Source: Patescibacteria group bacterium (GTDB lineage: Bacteria > Patescibacteriota > Patescibacteriia > 2-12-FULL-60-25). Taken from it: 64,000 nucleotides of DNA. Positions 49,548-57,048 of the stretch are shown one piece after another (the first letter of the stretch is position 1; each line of letters opens with the position of its first letter). The notes beneath the pieces are model-generated. The model saw only the letters and a program-made list of their open reading frames with translations, did no database searches and was not told the origin of the DNA. The stretch spans positions 907,073-971,072 of the forward strand of contig JAQTXZ010000001.1 in the NCBI GenBank assembly GCA_028688515.1, read 5' to 3'. The position numbers were made by a program, and so were the translations under genes.

Positions 49548-50003
49548 TTTTGCGGTGCCCACCATAGCTTTAGCGTAGGCGGGGTTACTTGTTCAGTTAT
49601 GAAAAGTAACGTAAAAAGATCCTTCAAGTTGATTGTGGGATTGGGCGAGCGATACATCTAAATATTTTTTTAAACTTTTGATTTTCGTAATTCGCGATTA
49701 AACAAAACCCCGGCCGAAGCCGAGGTTTTTTTCAGTGCAGTTTTGGCACTGATTTTTGTTTGCTACTTTCCGTGAGGAAAGGAGGTGTGTTTTGATTTCG
49801 CCGTTTTGTTTTTTTTAGTGGGTGGTGGGTGTGTAAGGTGCACCGGCGAATATCTCACTTGACCTGTAATCATTGTATCCAATTTTTATACAAACTAAAA
49901 ATCTCCGCTACACAGAGATTAAATATCGAGTTATGCGATATGTGGATAAAATGAGTACTACGTGTACTTTATAAACCTTTTAACCAGAAACGGATTTCTC
50001 GCA
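49548..50003. other. Gap with plus-strand terminator and isolated ribosome site
   Basis: ACCCCGGC…GCCGAGGT at 49707-49726 followed by TTTTTT is a terminator facing the plus strand. AAAGGAGGTG at 49778-49787 is a perfect Shine-Dalgarno sequence, but only an eight-codon frame (TTG 49792 to TAG 49818) follows. I see no convincing gene. Confidence 0.45.
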
Positions 50004-50537
50004 TCACTTAATGTGATCGTTACGCTTCAGGAGATACTCGCGCAAAATTTTTATCTGATCAGGAGACAAACTGATATAAGAATCAATCTGACTTCTGATC
50101 TCCAGCGCTTGTTTTTCTCCGCGTAACGAGAGATGCCTTAGATACTCCATCAAGGCTATAAACTGATCATGACCTTTTAAAAACTTATCCGGCATTTTGG
50201 CGTAAACGGGATGAGCCGACATGCCCGTCAAAATTAAATCCGCAGCCTCATCCAATCCCCTGATATCAATCGTGATTCCGGTCTCTTGCCATCTGAACCT
50301 GGAGTCCTGCAGTTCATCCATTTTATCTATATGCTTAGGATGGCGCATCATGAACTGGAGATAGTCCTCCGCATCTGCCTCTGGATACGCCTTAAAAGCG
50401 GTCGACTCTTTAGAGGCTCCATTTACATACTTTGACCTAAAATATCGTATGGGATTGGATCCTTTAGGCAGATTACTCACATTTTCATGAGATTCTTGGT
50501 CTGGTTTGGCAATTTCATTAAACCTAGGATTAATCAT
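50004..50537 (-). CDS. Unrecognised protein
   Basis: A 177-residue, mostly helical, charged protein without signal peptide or known motif (YPEADAEDYLQFMMRHPKHI, QFIALMEYLRHLSLRGEKQA). TATACT ends nine bases before ATG 50537, the same leaderless geometry seen for recognisable genes here, which supports it being real. Base use is like the housekeeping genes rather than the GC-leaning set. Confidence 0.65.
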   Translation of the reverse strand: MINPRFNEIAKPDQESHENVSNLPKGSNPIRYFRSKYVNGASKESTAFKAYPEADAEDYLQFMMRHPKHIDKMDELQDSRFRWQETGITIDIRGLDEAADLILTGMSAHPVYAKMPDKFLKGHDQFIALMEYLRHLSLRGEKQALEIRSQIDSYISLSPDQIKILREYLLKRNDHIK

Positions 50538-50678
50538 AACTTAGACAGTATACCACTAAAAATTACCAATTAACAAAATATTGGCTCAATAAAGCAAAAA
50601 ATCATCAAACAACCAAATGTGACTGCAAACCGGTTTTATCCAGTTACAAGTTACTAGTCACCAGTTACATAGCATGGA

Positions 50679-50707
50679 TTGACATTTTCCCGTTTTTATG
50701 CTATATT
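50679..50707 (+). promoter_or_regulatory. Promoter of the 50801 gene
   Basis: TTGACA (50679-50684), 17 bases ending ATGC, TATATT (50702-50707). The leader carries a GGCGGTTTATTTAAGCCGCC hairpin (about 50752-50771) before AGGAGG. Confidence 0.75.
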
Positions 50708-50800
50708 TATCTGTTCTTTTAAAATTGCCTTGCTTCATATAGCACAAATTGGCGGTTTATTTAAGCCGCCAGCTTGGGCCCTATGAGACAAGGAGGTCTC

Positions 50801-51025
50801 GTGAACGATTACATCGAGCGCACCGGTGAGCATACCTTTCTGATCAGCGGCGATGCCTACATCATCGCCAAGGAGATCGAGCGGCTGTACACGCTCGTTC
50901 CGCCAGGGACAAGCATCAGCTACATCCCGACGTTGTACCACAATGGCCACATCCAAGAGACAATGGCCATCGTCGGCGCCATGATCTCGCTCGACGCGAT
51001 CCCTATCGGCAGCAACCCCCGCTAG
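50801..51025 (+). CDS. Unrecognised small protein
   Basis: A 74-residue protein starting at GTG 50801 after AAGGAGG. The frame opens nine codons earlier at an ATG without a ribosome site. It reads VNDYIERTGEHTFLISGDAY then IIAKEIERLYTLVP, an alpha/beta pattern with no known motif. No signal peptide. GC-leaning. A GGAGCGCC…GGCGCTCC hairpin follows the stop. Confidence 0.6.
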   Translation: MNDYIERTGEHTFLISGDAYIIAKEIERLYTLVPPGTSISYIPTLYHNGHIQETMAIVGAMISLDAIPIGSNPR

Positions 51026-51064
51026 ACCCTTCCCACCCACTCCTCCTCGGAGCGCCAAACTTTC

Positions 51065-51128
51065 CTCGGCGCTCCGAAGTACATCTGAAATCATCAACAT
51101 CGGTTGGTGGCGTCGGACGTACCTCGAA
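51065..51128. repeat. 64-bp perfect direct repeat, copy 1
   Basis: Identical base for base to 51471-51534. It starts in the right arm of a GGAGCGCC/GGCGCTCC hairpin and ends GACGTACCTCGAA. Its ends are imperfect inverted copies of each other (TCCGAAGTAC / GTACCTCGAA). Confidence 0.9.
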
Positions 51129-51180
51129 GTAACACTTAGACGAGACAGCAAATCAAGCCATCAGGCCAAAGGAGTAAAGC

Positions 51181-51417
51181 ATGAGAACTTTCATCTGCAC
51201 CGTCCTCGTATCCGTTCTTAGCGGCTGCTACCAAAACGTACGCGCAGGGAACGCGAGCGCCGTCGCCGGACCGGGCACGTCTGTCAGCTCCGTGGGGTGC
51301 TCGGTGAGTGCCGAGCAATCGTGGAGAGGCTCATACGTGAGGTGCGAATGCGGAGGAGTGCCGGTACAGCCCAAGTATGACGCTCGCAGCGGCACGTGGA
51401 TCTGCACGCCTCCGTAA
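51181..51417 (+). CDS. Small lipoprotein, unrecognised
   Basis: A 78-residue protein with a lipoprotein signal (MRTFICTVLVSVLSGCYQ, lipid Cys at 16). The short mature part contains three more Cys (VGCSVS, CECGG, WICTPP). ATG 51181 follows AAGGAG. It lies between the two 64-bp repeats and has no clear promoter of its own, so it may be read from the 50679 promoter. Confidence 0.68.
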   Translation: MRTFICTVLVSVLSGCYQNVRAGNASAVAGPGTSVSSVGCSVSAEQSWRGSYVRCECGGVPVQPKYDARSGTWICTPP

Positions 51418-51470
51418 AGATTTGCTGCCTTACAATCAACTCTCGGAGCGCCCCCGTCATCCCGACGGTT

Positions 51471-51534
51471 CTCGGCGCTCCGAAGTACATCTGAAATCAT
51501 CAACATCGGTTGGTGGCGTCGGACGTACCTCGAA
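51471..51534. repeat. 64-bp perfect direct repeat, copy 2
   Basis: Identical to 51065-51128. The preceding hairpin keeps the GGAGCGCC/GGCGCTCC stem but has a longer loop. Each copy stands just upstream of a gene. Confidence 0.9.
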
Positions 51535-51581
51535 TACAAACTTGAACAATGCTGCGCGTTGCGCGGCAGGAAGGAACTCGC

Positions 51582-51902
51582 ATGAAGATCGGAACGCACG
51601 ATGGTCGGTTTCATTCTGACGAAACGTTCTCTGTCGCCGCACTGCTCCTCGTGTACCCTGATGCCGAAGTTGTTCGCACGCGGGACGAGGACGTTCTTGC
51701 AACCTGCGACATCCGCGTGGACGTGGGACGAAAATACGATCCGGCGACCGGCGACTACGACCACCATCAAGCCTTACCTCCCAGGGCAAACGGTATCAAA
51801 TACTCGTCACTGGGCATCATCTGGAACGGCTTTGGCGTTCAGGGGCGTGCGATGGCGAAGAAGAAACCAAGCTCCACGTCGAAGAGCGTTTCATCCAAGT
51901 GA
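51582..51902 (+). CDS. MYG1 (UPF0160) family protein, N-terminal half, cut by frameshift
   Basis: ATG 51582 follows GGAAGGAA. The sequence KIGTHDGRFHSDETFSVAAL, VVRTRDEDVL, DIRVDVGRKYD and DYDHHQALP is the N-terminal metal-binding half of the DHH-like MYG1 family, a 3'-5' RNA exonuclease in eukaryotes. After 'GFGVQGRAMA' the frame reads KKKPSSTSKSVSSK and stops at TGA 51902. The missing continuation (EEETKLHVEERF then IQVIDARDNG) is found one base back, in the frame of the next entry. Confidence 0.85.
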   Translation: MKIGTHDGRFHSDETFSVAALLLVYPDAEVVRTRDEDVLATCDIRVDVGRKYDPATGDYDHHQALPPRANGIKYSSLGIIWNGFGVQGRAMAKKKPSSTSKSVSSK

Positions 51903-52444
51903 TTGACGCTCGAGACAACGGCCAGCGCCTCTATGGAGACAGCCGGCGATTCGGCGGAGTCCGTCCTTACGATGCGGCGGACTTGATCGACGAGTTCAAT
52001 CCGGGCTGGGACGATCTGAACCCGGATTACGATTCGGCGTTCATGCAAGTCGTAGATCTGGCCAAGGAAGCGCTGCGAAACATTATCCGAAGAAGCCGAT
52101 CGGCGGTAAAAGCCAAACCGTTTGTCGTCCGGGCCATCAACTTGGTTGAGGATCCGCGGATTATCGTCCTGGAACGCGCCTGCCCGTGGAAAGAAGTCGT
52201 CGACCAGTTCGCTCCAAAGGCACTCTACGTCGTTTTTCCGGATGGCGACAAGTGGCTCGTGCAGTGCGTGCCCGGGAGCAAAGGCATTAAGAGACATCTT
52301 CCGGAGTGCTGGCTCACCAACGACTTCGCAACGATCACCGGCGTACCGGACGCAGTGTTCGTACACGGCGGGCTATACCTCTGCTCAGCCCGATCCAAGG
52401 AGGGCGCACTCGCACTCGCCAACCTCGCGCTCGAGCAGCAGTAA
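51899..52444 (+). CDS. MYG1 (UPF0160) family protein, C-terminal half, displaced frame
   Basis: This frame continues the MYG1 protein: VIDARDNGQRLYG, FNPGWDDLN, IIVLERACPWKEVV, ALYVVFPDGDKWLVQCVP, HLPECW and FVHGGLYLCSARSKEGAL are the family's C-terminal blocks. It opens upstream of GTG 51899, and its coding sense clearly extends back to about 51858, so it is the same gene after a -1 shift. There is no ribosome site at GTG 51899. Either the gene is broken, the shift is programmed, or the assembly lacks a base. Confidence 0.85.
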   Translation: MIDARDNGQRLYGDSRRFGGVRPYDAADLIDEFNPGWDDLNPDYDSAFMQVVDLAKEALRNIIRRSRSAVKAKPFVVRAINLVEDPRIIVLERACPWKEVVDQFAPKALYVVFPDGDKWLVQCVPGSKGIKRHLPECWLTNDFATITGVPDAVFVHGGLYLCSARSKEGALALANLALEQQ

Positions 52445-52450
52445 CACTCA

Positions 52451-52507
52451 CCGCACACCTGAGAATCGCATTCGCGAGCTCCTCGGGGTGCGGTTTTCAG
52501 TTTAAAA
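52451..52507 (+). terminator. Shared terminator family, copy 1
   Basis: CCGCAC…GTGCGG encloses GAGAATCGCATTCGCGAGCT, followed by TTTTCAGTTTAAAA. Nearly identical copies end the genes at 58824-58877 and 59919-59976, with a fragment at 60836-60869. Confidence 0.85.
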
Positions 52508-52554
52508 TCCTGTTAAATCAAATCTCGAAGGCGTTGAATTTTTACTGGCTCGCG

Positions 52555-52630
52555 GGGGTTTGGGGGCGAACCTTTAGCCAGGAGTCGAAGTGAGTAGCCA
52601 CCCAGTATGCAGCGCATGTTCGCCCCCAAG
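52555..52630. repeat. Structured element, copy 2
   Basis: TTGGGGGCGAAC pairs with GTTCGCCCCCAA. The core TGAGTAGCCACCCAG and AGCGC match copy 1 at 49465-49547 in order and spacing. It lies between the MYG1 terminator and the next minus-strand gene. A 69-residue frame starting here is not convincing. Confidence 0.6.
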
Positions 52631-52691
52631 AGTTTTGATACTTTTGCGGCCAAAAGTATTAAGAAGAAAAATACAAAAATTAATTGGCGAT

Positions 52692-52727
52692 AAAAAAATC
52701 GCCGTAAACCAGAACGGTCTACGGCGC
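52692..52727 (-). terminator. Terminator of the 52719-53321 gene
   Basis: On the minus strand GCCGTAGACC-GTTCT-GGTTTACGGC is followed by GATTTTTTT. The stop codon lies inside the stem. Confidence 0.75.
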
Positions 52728-53321
52728 AGCAGAGAGGCGGTTACGCGCGTCACTTACGCACTTGCCAAGCAAGTCGCACAAAAGTTCGCGAGCGCGTAGC
52801 GCCTTGTCGTCGTCGGATTCCCAAGAGCGAAGCAGAACGCTCAAGACGTCGGTGTAGTCCGGACGCTCGAGCTGCGTGAGTTCGCCCTCATCCTTGTCAC
52901 CCGGCCAACCGATGCGCCACGCATCCAGCGGATCATCGACACGAAACAACACCGGCCTGTCCGCATCAAATACGTGAGCTGCATTGGTATCGATGCAGTG
53001 CAACAACGTTTGCAAAGAGAGACTGATCTTTTCCCACTGATAGAGATCGTTGTGCATCATGACAGCAGTGTATGCGCCGTCACTCACAATCCGGTAGATA
53101 TCTTGTCCGATCATCGACTCAAGCTCAGCCGAGAAGAAAGTCGCGCGATCCGTCCAGAGCAGAGTCCACGAGTCGACGTCTGGTGCCGCAACCGTCATCT
53201 GCTCGTGAATCCAGTCCTCGATGAATGCGAGCTCGATTGCATCGAGCGGGCGACAAGGCCCGCCGAGCGCGTTGGAAACTTGCCGCTGACTGTAAATATG
53301 TCGAATGCTATTGATTGACAT
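52719..53321 (-). CDS. Unrecognised protein
   Basis: A 200-residue protein starting at ATG 53321, five bases after GGAGG (the frame opens 33 codons earlier without support). It is acidic and helical with many Trp and Asp (VAAPDVDSWTLLWTDRATFF, VDDPLDAWRIGWPGDKDEGE, ERPDYTDVLSVLLRSWESD). No signal or membrane segment and no motif I recognise. It has its own TTGACA promoter and terminator, like the other GC-leaning genes. Confidence 0.68.
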   Translation of the reverse strand: MSINSIRHIYSQRQVSNALGGPCRPLDAIELAFIEDWIHEQMTVAAPDVDSWTLLWTDRATFFSAELESMIGQDIYRIVSDGAYTAVMMHNDLYQWEKISLSLQTLLHCIDTNAAHVFDADRPVLFRVDDPLDAWRIGWPGDKDEGELTQLERPDYTDVLSVLLRSWESDDDKALRARELLCDLLGKCVSDARNRLSAAP

Positions 53322-53343
53322 GATGACCTCCGGGTAGGCCCAT

Positions 53344-53372
53344 ATATTCCGCAAAATAAGAGGAACTGTCAA
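53344..53372 (-). promoter_or_regulatory. Promoter of the 53321-52719 gene
   Basis: On the minus strand TTGACA (53367-53372), 17 bases, GAATAT (53344-53349). Confidence 0.65.
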
Positions 53373-53412
53373 CCTTCTGACGTTAATCTGCGTCTTTGCT
53401 ATACTCATATCT

Positions 53413-53955
53413 ATGCCCACTCCCGATCACATTTCCACTTGGAAAAAGCTCGTCACGCGCTCGCTTTGTGTCAATGACGCGACATACCAACGCTTTTGCG
53501 AAAGAGTCGAACTCGGTGATTTAACTCGGGACGAGAATCCGGAATCGCACTTTGATGTTTATTTCCTTCCTGTAAATTCAAGAACGAAACAAGTTTTCAT
53601 CGTTCATCATAAAAAGTCAGGACTCTGGCTTTCACCCGGCGGACATATCGACAAAGGCGAAACTCCGTATCAAGCGGTCAATCGCGAGACCGCGGAAGAG
53701 TTGGGCGTACAAAATTTCTTCAAACAAGAACCGCAACCTTTCTTCTTTTCCATCGTCGATATAGATCGGCAACATCAAGCTTGTAAATCTCACTTTGACT
53801 TGTGGTACAAACTGGAAACAGACGGGTCGAACTTTAACGTCGATCCAAAAGAATTTTATAACACTAAATGGATGACGATTCCCGAAGCGCAAAAAATCGT
53901 GACCGATTTGAGCAACTTGCAGGCGCTCAAGAGGATTGAAAAATATTTTGAATAA
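53413..53955 (+). CDS. Nudix hydrolase
   Basis: A 180-residue pyrophosphohydrolase. The Nudix box GGHIDKGETPYQAVNRETAE-ELG fits Gx5Ex7REUxEExGU. The substrate cannot be told, and nucleotide-sugar or nucleoside diphosphate derivatives are typical. It is cytoplasmic. TATACT at 53400-53405 ends seven bases before the ATG, so the mRNA is probably leaderless, like other recognisable genes here. Confidence 0.93.
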   Translation: MPTPDHISTWKKLVTRSLCVNDATYQRFCERVELGDLTRDENPESHFDVYFLPVNSRTKQVFIVHHKKSGLWLSPGGHIDKGETPYQAVNRETAEELGVQNFFKQEPQPFFFSIVDIDRQHQACKSHFDLWYKLETDGSNFNVDPKEFYNTKWMTIPEAQKIVTDLSNLQALKRIEKYFE

Positions 53956-53969
53956 ATGCCTTTATAAGT

Positions 53970-53998
53970 TTGACCAATATTACTTTGCGTGTTAATAA
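53970..53998 (+). promoter_or_regulatory. Promoter of the asparaginase operon
   Basis: TTGACC (53970-53975), 17 bases, TAATAA (53993-53998). The leader is about 60 bases with CGGAGCTG before the ATG. Confidence 0.6.
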
Positions 53999-54062
53999 AG
54001 AACCGTAATCAAGCTCTTTACCAAGTGATTCCAGTTGGGCATGTGCCCGAAACGGAGCTGAC

Positions 54063-55253
54063 ATGACAACGCAAAGCGAACGATACAAGAAGCAAGCCGA
54101 CGCCGTGGTTCCTTACGCCGCAATGGACGAACTGCCGAGTCAGGTACTCGACCAAATCGCCCGCCTGCGCAGGAATCTGCCAGTCGTGTTCATCCTCTAC
54201 TACGGGGGCACCATCGGTATGACCAAACTCAAGGCTGCTTTCGACAAGATGGTCTACGGACCTACGGACGATGCAGAAAAGTTGCTTGAGCCGCTCACGG
54301 TTAAGGGCCTCAAGGACAAAATCCAAGTCGTGTGGGTGCCCGTGTACAAGAAGGCAATCGATTCGACCAACGGCCGTTGGGTGCACTGGGTTTCTATCGG
54401 CAATGCAATCAAGCTCCTATATGATCTTGCGACTGGGTTCGTTGTGTGCGGTGGAACAGATACCATGGCACATCTGGCAGCGGCTATGCGTTTCATGTTC
54501 CCCAACATAGGCAAGCCGATCGTAGCTACCGGCGCACAGATCCCGATGATCGAACTCGGAGACGACGCCACCAATAACCTGTACTTCGCCATCACCGCGG
54601 CTGCGAGCGATATCTCCGGTTCCTTCCTGATGTTCGGCGACGAACTGATGGACGGCGGACACGTGCACAAAGTCAAGGACAAGCGCCGCAAGGCTTTTGC
54701 CTGCCCTGATCAATTTCTGTTCGGTCATTATGACGATGAGCTACGAATCTACTCGCACGCTCCTCGTCGCAATCCCATCATCACTTCAGCACGCCTGCAG
54801 TTTCAGCCGCACTTCCGCGAAGGCGTCAAGGTCGTACGCATCAGCCCGGCGACGCCGTCGGAGTCAATCTTGCACGACGCAACAGATCCAACCTGCAGCG
54901 CCATGCTGCTGATCACGTTCGGTGCGGGCAACGTGCGCGACGAAGGGGTTATCGAAGACGAACAGAGCCACATCGATTGTCTCTGGCAGCTCCACCAACG
55001 GCGCTACCCCGTCGTCCTCGGCAGCCCAATGATGGATGGCGTGGTCGACAGTCCCTATCTCTCCGGCGCAAAGGCCGTTTCCAAAAACGAAGGCGACGGC
55101 AATGCTATCTCCGCCGGCTGCACCACCGGAGCCGCGCTTGAGGTAAAATGCATGGTAGCGCTAGCCAAAGCATGGGACGACAACAAGGACGCACTTGACT
55201 ACGACAAGTTCCGCGCTGCCATGGAGCAAAACCACGTCGGCGAACTCGGATGA
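54063..55253 (+). CDS. Asparaginase family protein
   Basis: A 396-residue protein of the bacterial L-asparaginase I/II and GatD-like family. The first nucleophile Thr50 is in LYYGGTIGM. The second active-site block is VVCGGTDTMAHLAA, and a following Lys is expected in MDGGHVHKVKDKRR. ISAGCTTGAALEVKCMVALA near the C-terminus also fits. It could release ammonia from asparagine or act on peptidoglycan amidation. It is longer than typical by about 50 residues, with extra N-terminal helices. The ORF ends 15 bases before the next gene with AAGGAGG, so they form an operon. Confidence 0.85.
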   Translation: MTTQSERYKKQADAVVPYAAMDELPSQVLDQIARLRRNLPVVFILYYGGTIGMTKLKAAFDKMVYGPTDDAEKLLEPLTVKGLKDKIQVVWVPVYKKAIDSTNGRWVHWVSIGNAIKLLYDLATGFVVCGGTDTMAHLAAAMRFMFPNIGKPIVATGAQIPMIELGDDATNNLYFAITAAASDISGSFLMFGDELMDGGHVHKVKDKRRKAFACPDQFLFGHYDDELRIYSHAPRRNPIITSARLQFQPHFREGVKVVRISPATPSESILHDATDPTCSAMLLITFGAGNVRDEGVIEDEQSHIDCLWQLHQRRYPVVLGSPMMDGVVDSPYLSGAKAVSKNEGDGNAISAGCTTGAALEVKCMVALAKAWDDNKDALDYDKFRAAMEQNHVGELG

Positions 55254-55268
55254 ATCAAGGAGGTTCTC

Positions 55269-55724
55269 ATGAACCGTTTCACGGAAAACCAAATTCGCAG
55301 AACAGCTACCAGCATCGTCAAATGGATCAACTCGCGCTGGCTCACTGGAGACAACAAGTGGCGCAAGGGCGGATGGCTCTGCATTCTCGACCCGGACGGC
55401 AAAATCTTCTTTCACGAACCTATCGGCGAAGTGCCGGCAGAAAAAGACGAGAAGTACAAAGCTCTGGCGGCCGAAAAAGCCCTACGACTGCATGAGCACC
55501 CGGAGCACAACATGAGCTGGCAGAGCCGCGATCCGGACAAGAATCAATGGGGCGGCGCAGCTCGCCACCCCGACGGTTGGATCATCTCGTTTTCCGGTTT
55601 CTCGGAGTTCTGGGATGAGTACCTAGTCCTCGCTCTTTTCCAGGCCCTTGAGATGCACGACGAGATCTCGCGTACTGCCTCAACCAGCATCATAGACTAC
55701 TACCAGAAGAGCCCGGACGACTAA
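55269..55724 (+). CDS. Unrecognised small protein co-transcribed with asparaginase
   Basis: A 151-residue protein starting after AAGGAGG, with spacing of six. RKGGWLCILDPDGKIFFHEP and GGAARHPDGWIISFSGFSEF suggest an alpha/beta fold with two similar strand-turn units, and FWDEYLVLALFQALEMHDE is a helix. The pattern is faintly like small GAF/roadblock or GlcG-type domains, but I cannot assign it. The tight link to the asparaginase gene suggests a related role. Confidence 0.68.
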   Translation: MNRFTENQIRRTATSIVKWINSRWLTGDNKWRKGGWLCILDPDGKIFFHEPIGEVPAEKDEKYKALAAEKALRLHEHPEHNMSWQSRDPDKNQWGGAARHPDGWIISFSGFSEFWDEYLVLALFQALEMHDEISRTASTSIIDYYQKSPDD

Positions 55725-55754
55725 ACGTCCGAGAGACGCGCAGCCCGCCACTCC

Positions 55755-55787
55755 CCGCACCCAAGCTCCTTGGTGTGCGGTTTTTTA
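55755..55787 (+). terminator. Terminator of the asparaginase operon
   Basis: CCGCACCCAAG pairs with CTTGGTGTGCGG around a short loop, then TTTTTT. The CCGCAC/GTGCGG base resembles the shared terminator family. Confidence 0.85.
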
Positions 55788-55809
55788 TTTGTCTGACGGA
55801 AGAACGCCT

Positions 55810-56853
55810 TCAAATCCCTCCCGCCCGACGCACCATGAATGCGACATCATCACTCATGTTGATTGGAATGAGTCTGACTTTCGGGTGCGATCGTTTCCAA
55901 ACCCTGAATATCTCATCTGCAAACGCCTGACCAACGGTTGCAACTTTTTTAAAATCAAGCTCCACTTCCTCGAAGTGTTCAAGATTGACCAATACTCTTT
56001 TGGCTTCCGAACGTGACAAAAAAGTATCGCCACGTTCATACAACTTGATCAGTACTCGTGTTTTTGAGAACGATGCTCCGTAATCGCCCATGGACGTAAA
56101 AGCCTTGAACACGCCATCAAGCGTACGAGATGATTTAAGTCCTATCGTAAAGGTGATTAACGTACCTTGAAGGATAGATTTTCTCTCTGATATAAACATG
56201 TCCGATACAAGATTTGTGATCGTCAAACGTTTTTCAAAACTGTCCGCCACAAACGTGTCCGCGGATTTTGAAGTAAAAAACACTCCTTCACCCGAATGTC
56301 TTTCCGGCATCGTTGTAGTTTTACCTTTCAACAAATCCTCGATGGCGGACAGCGTGTTGGGCAGACGCCTAGACTTCATCACGTTATTGAATATTCCGAT
56401 GCCAAAATCACGCACCGTAAACACTATGGCCGTGTCAGTCCTCCTGCATTCAATCAGAATCTGTTCAGACCCGGAGTGATCAATCGCATTGTTCAGCATT
56501 TCCGTAAACGCAAATCTAACCAACTTATAGACATTTTCCGGCACGCCGATAAATATTCCCGTGGTTCGCTCCATTTGTTCAAATACCAAGCTCTCGTCCA
56601 AACCGACATTGGTGAGTTTGAATGTAATTCGACGAATGGCCGATAAAGCCGCTCTGGCGCTGTCCGGGTCATTCGCCAAAACGTAATGCGCCTGACGCGA
56701 ATTCCCGACAGTCTTAATCTGTCCCTCTTCAATAAGACTCTGAAGAAGTTTGTGCGTGTAAGCCCTGCTCACACCCAAATATTGGCTTAAATCAGTGTTC
56801 GTTACTATGCGCCTTTCCTTAATAAAAGAGAGGATTTTTTCCTTAGTTGACAT
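55810..56853 (-). CDS. HTH - HATPase_c - DUF4325 (STAS-like) regulatory protein
   Basis: A 347-residue three-part protein. Residues 1-60 form a winged helix (TNTDLSQYLGVSRAYTHKLL). Residues about 100-220 are a GHKL ATPase of the anti-sigma type, with N-box EMLNNAIDHSGSEQ, G1 box VRDFGIGIF and GEGVFFTSKSADT. Residues about 275-347 are DUF4325, a STAS-like fold (VLVNLEHFEEVELDFKKVAT, VGQAFADEIFRVW). Anti-sigma kinase and STAS antagonist modules are normally separate proteins, so here a partner switch may be internal and coupled to DNA binding. It has a consensus promoter and flanking AGTTGAC repeats that may be its own operator. Confidence 0.88.
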   Translation of the reverse strand: MSTKEKILSFIKERRIVTNTDLSQYLGVSRAYTHKLLQSLIEEGQIKTVGNSRQAHYVLANDPDSARAALSAIRRITFKLTNVGLDESLVFEQMERTTGIFIGVPENVYKLVRFAFTEMLNNAIDHSGSEQILIECRRTDTAIVFTVRDFGIGIFNNVMKSRRLPNTLSAIEDLLKGKTTTMPERHSGEGVFFTSKSADTFVADSFEKRLTITNLVSDMFISERKSILQGTLITFTIGLKSSRTLDGVFKAFTSMGDYGASFSKTRVLIKLYERGDTFLSRSEAKRVLVNLEHFEEVELDFKKVATVGQAFADEIFRVWKRSHPKVRLIPINMSDDVAFMVRRAGGI

Positions 56854-56915
56854 ACTAGTTGATAAAGATAATTATAGCCTAAATCAAAAAGTTTGTCAAC
56901 TGACTGTCAACTGCG
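56843..56915 (-). promoter_or_regulatory. Promoter and probable auto-operator of the HTH-ATPase gene
   Basis: On the minus strand TTGACA (56894-56899), 17 bases, TATAAT (56871-56876), a full consensus. AGTTGAC-type heptamers lie twice at 56843-56865 and twice, inverted, at 56894-56912, so the promoter is framed by two paired sites. Confidence 0.7.
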
Positions 56916-56945
56916 GCTCAAATACCATAAATCAGAACGTAATGG

Positions 56946-56974
56946 TTGACAAAAAGGCTAATTTATGCTAGATT
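56946..56974 (+). promoter_or_regulatory. Promoter of the 57049 gene
   Basis: TTGACA (56946-56951), 17 bases ending ATGC, TAGATT (56969-56974). It diverges from the HTH-ATPase promoter. Confidence 0.75.
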
Positions 56975-57048
56975 ATCACATTCTTCGAGGGTTGCTCTCT
57001 TCCTCGAGGCGGACATTCACATATAAAAGAGAGCTCACGGAGGACATC

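Noticed and set aside
49433..49657. 74-codon minus-strand frame in the gene-poor gap
   Set aside because: It runs through the structured element at 49465-49547, has no start signal and no family. The stem-loop explains the conservation better.
51228..51770. 180-codon minus-strand frame
   Set aside because: It is antisense to the lipoprotein and MYG1 genes, and its similarity to another frame at 50735-51151 is only the 64-bp repeat read backward.
52590..52799. 69-codon plus-strand frame after MYG1
   Set aside because: It overlaps structured element copy 2 and the end of the minus-strand gene, without a ribosome site.
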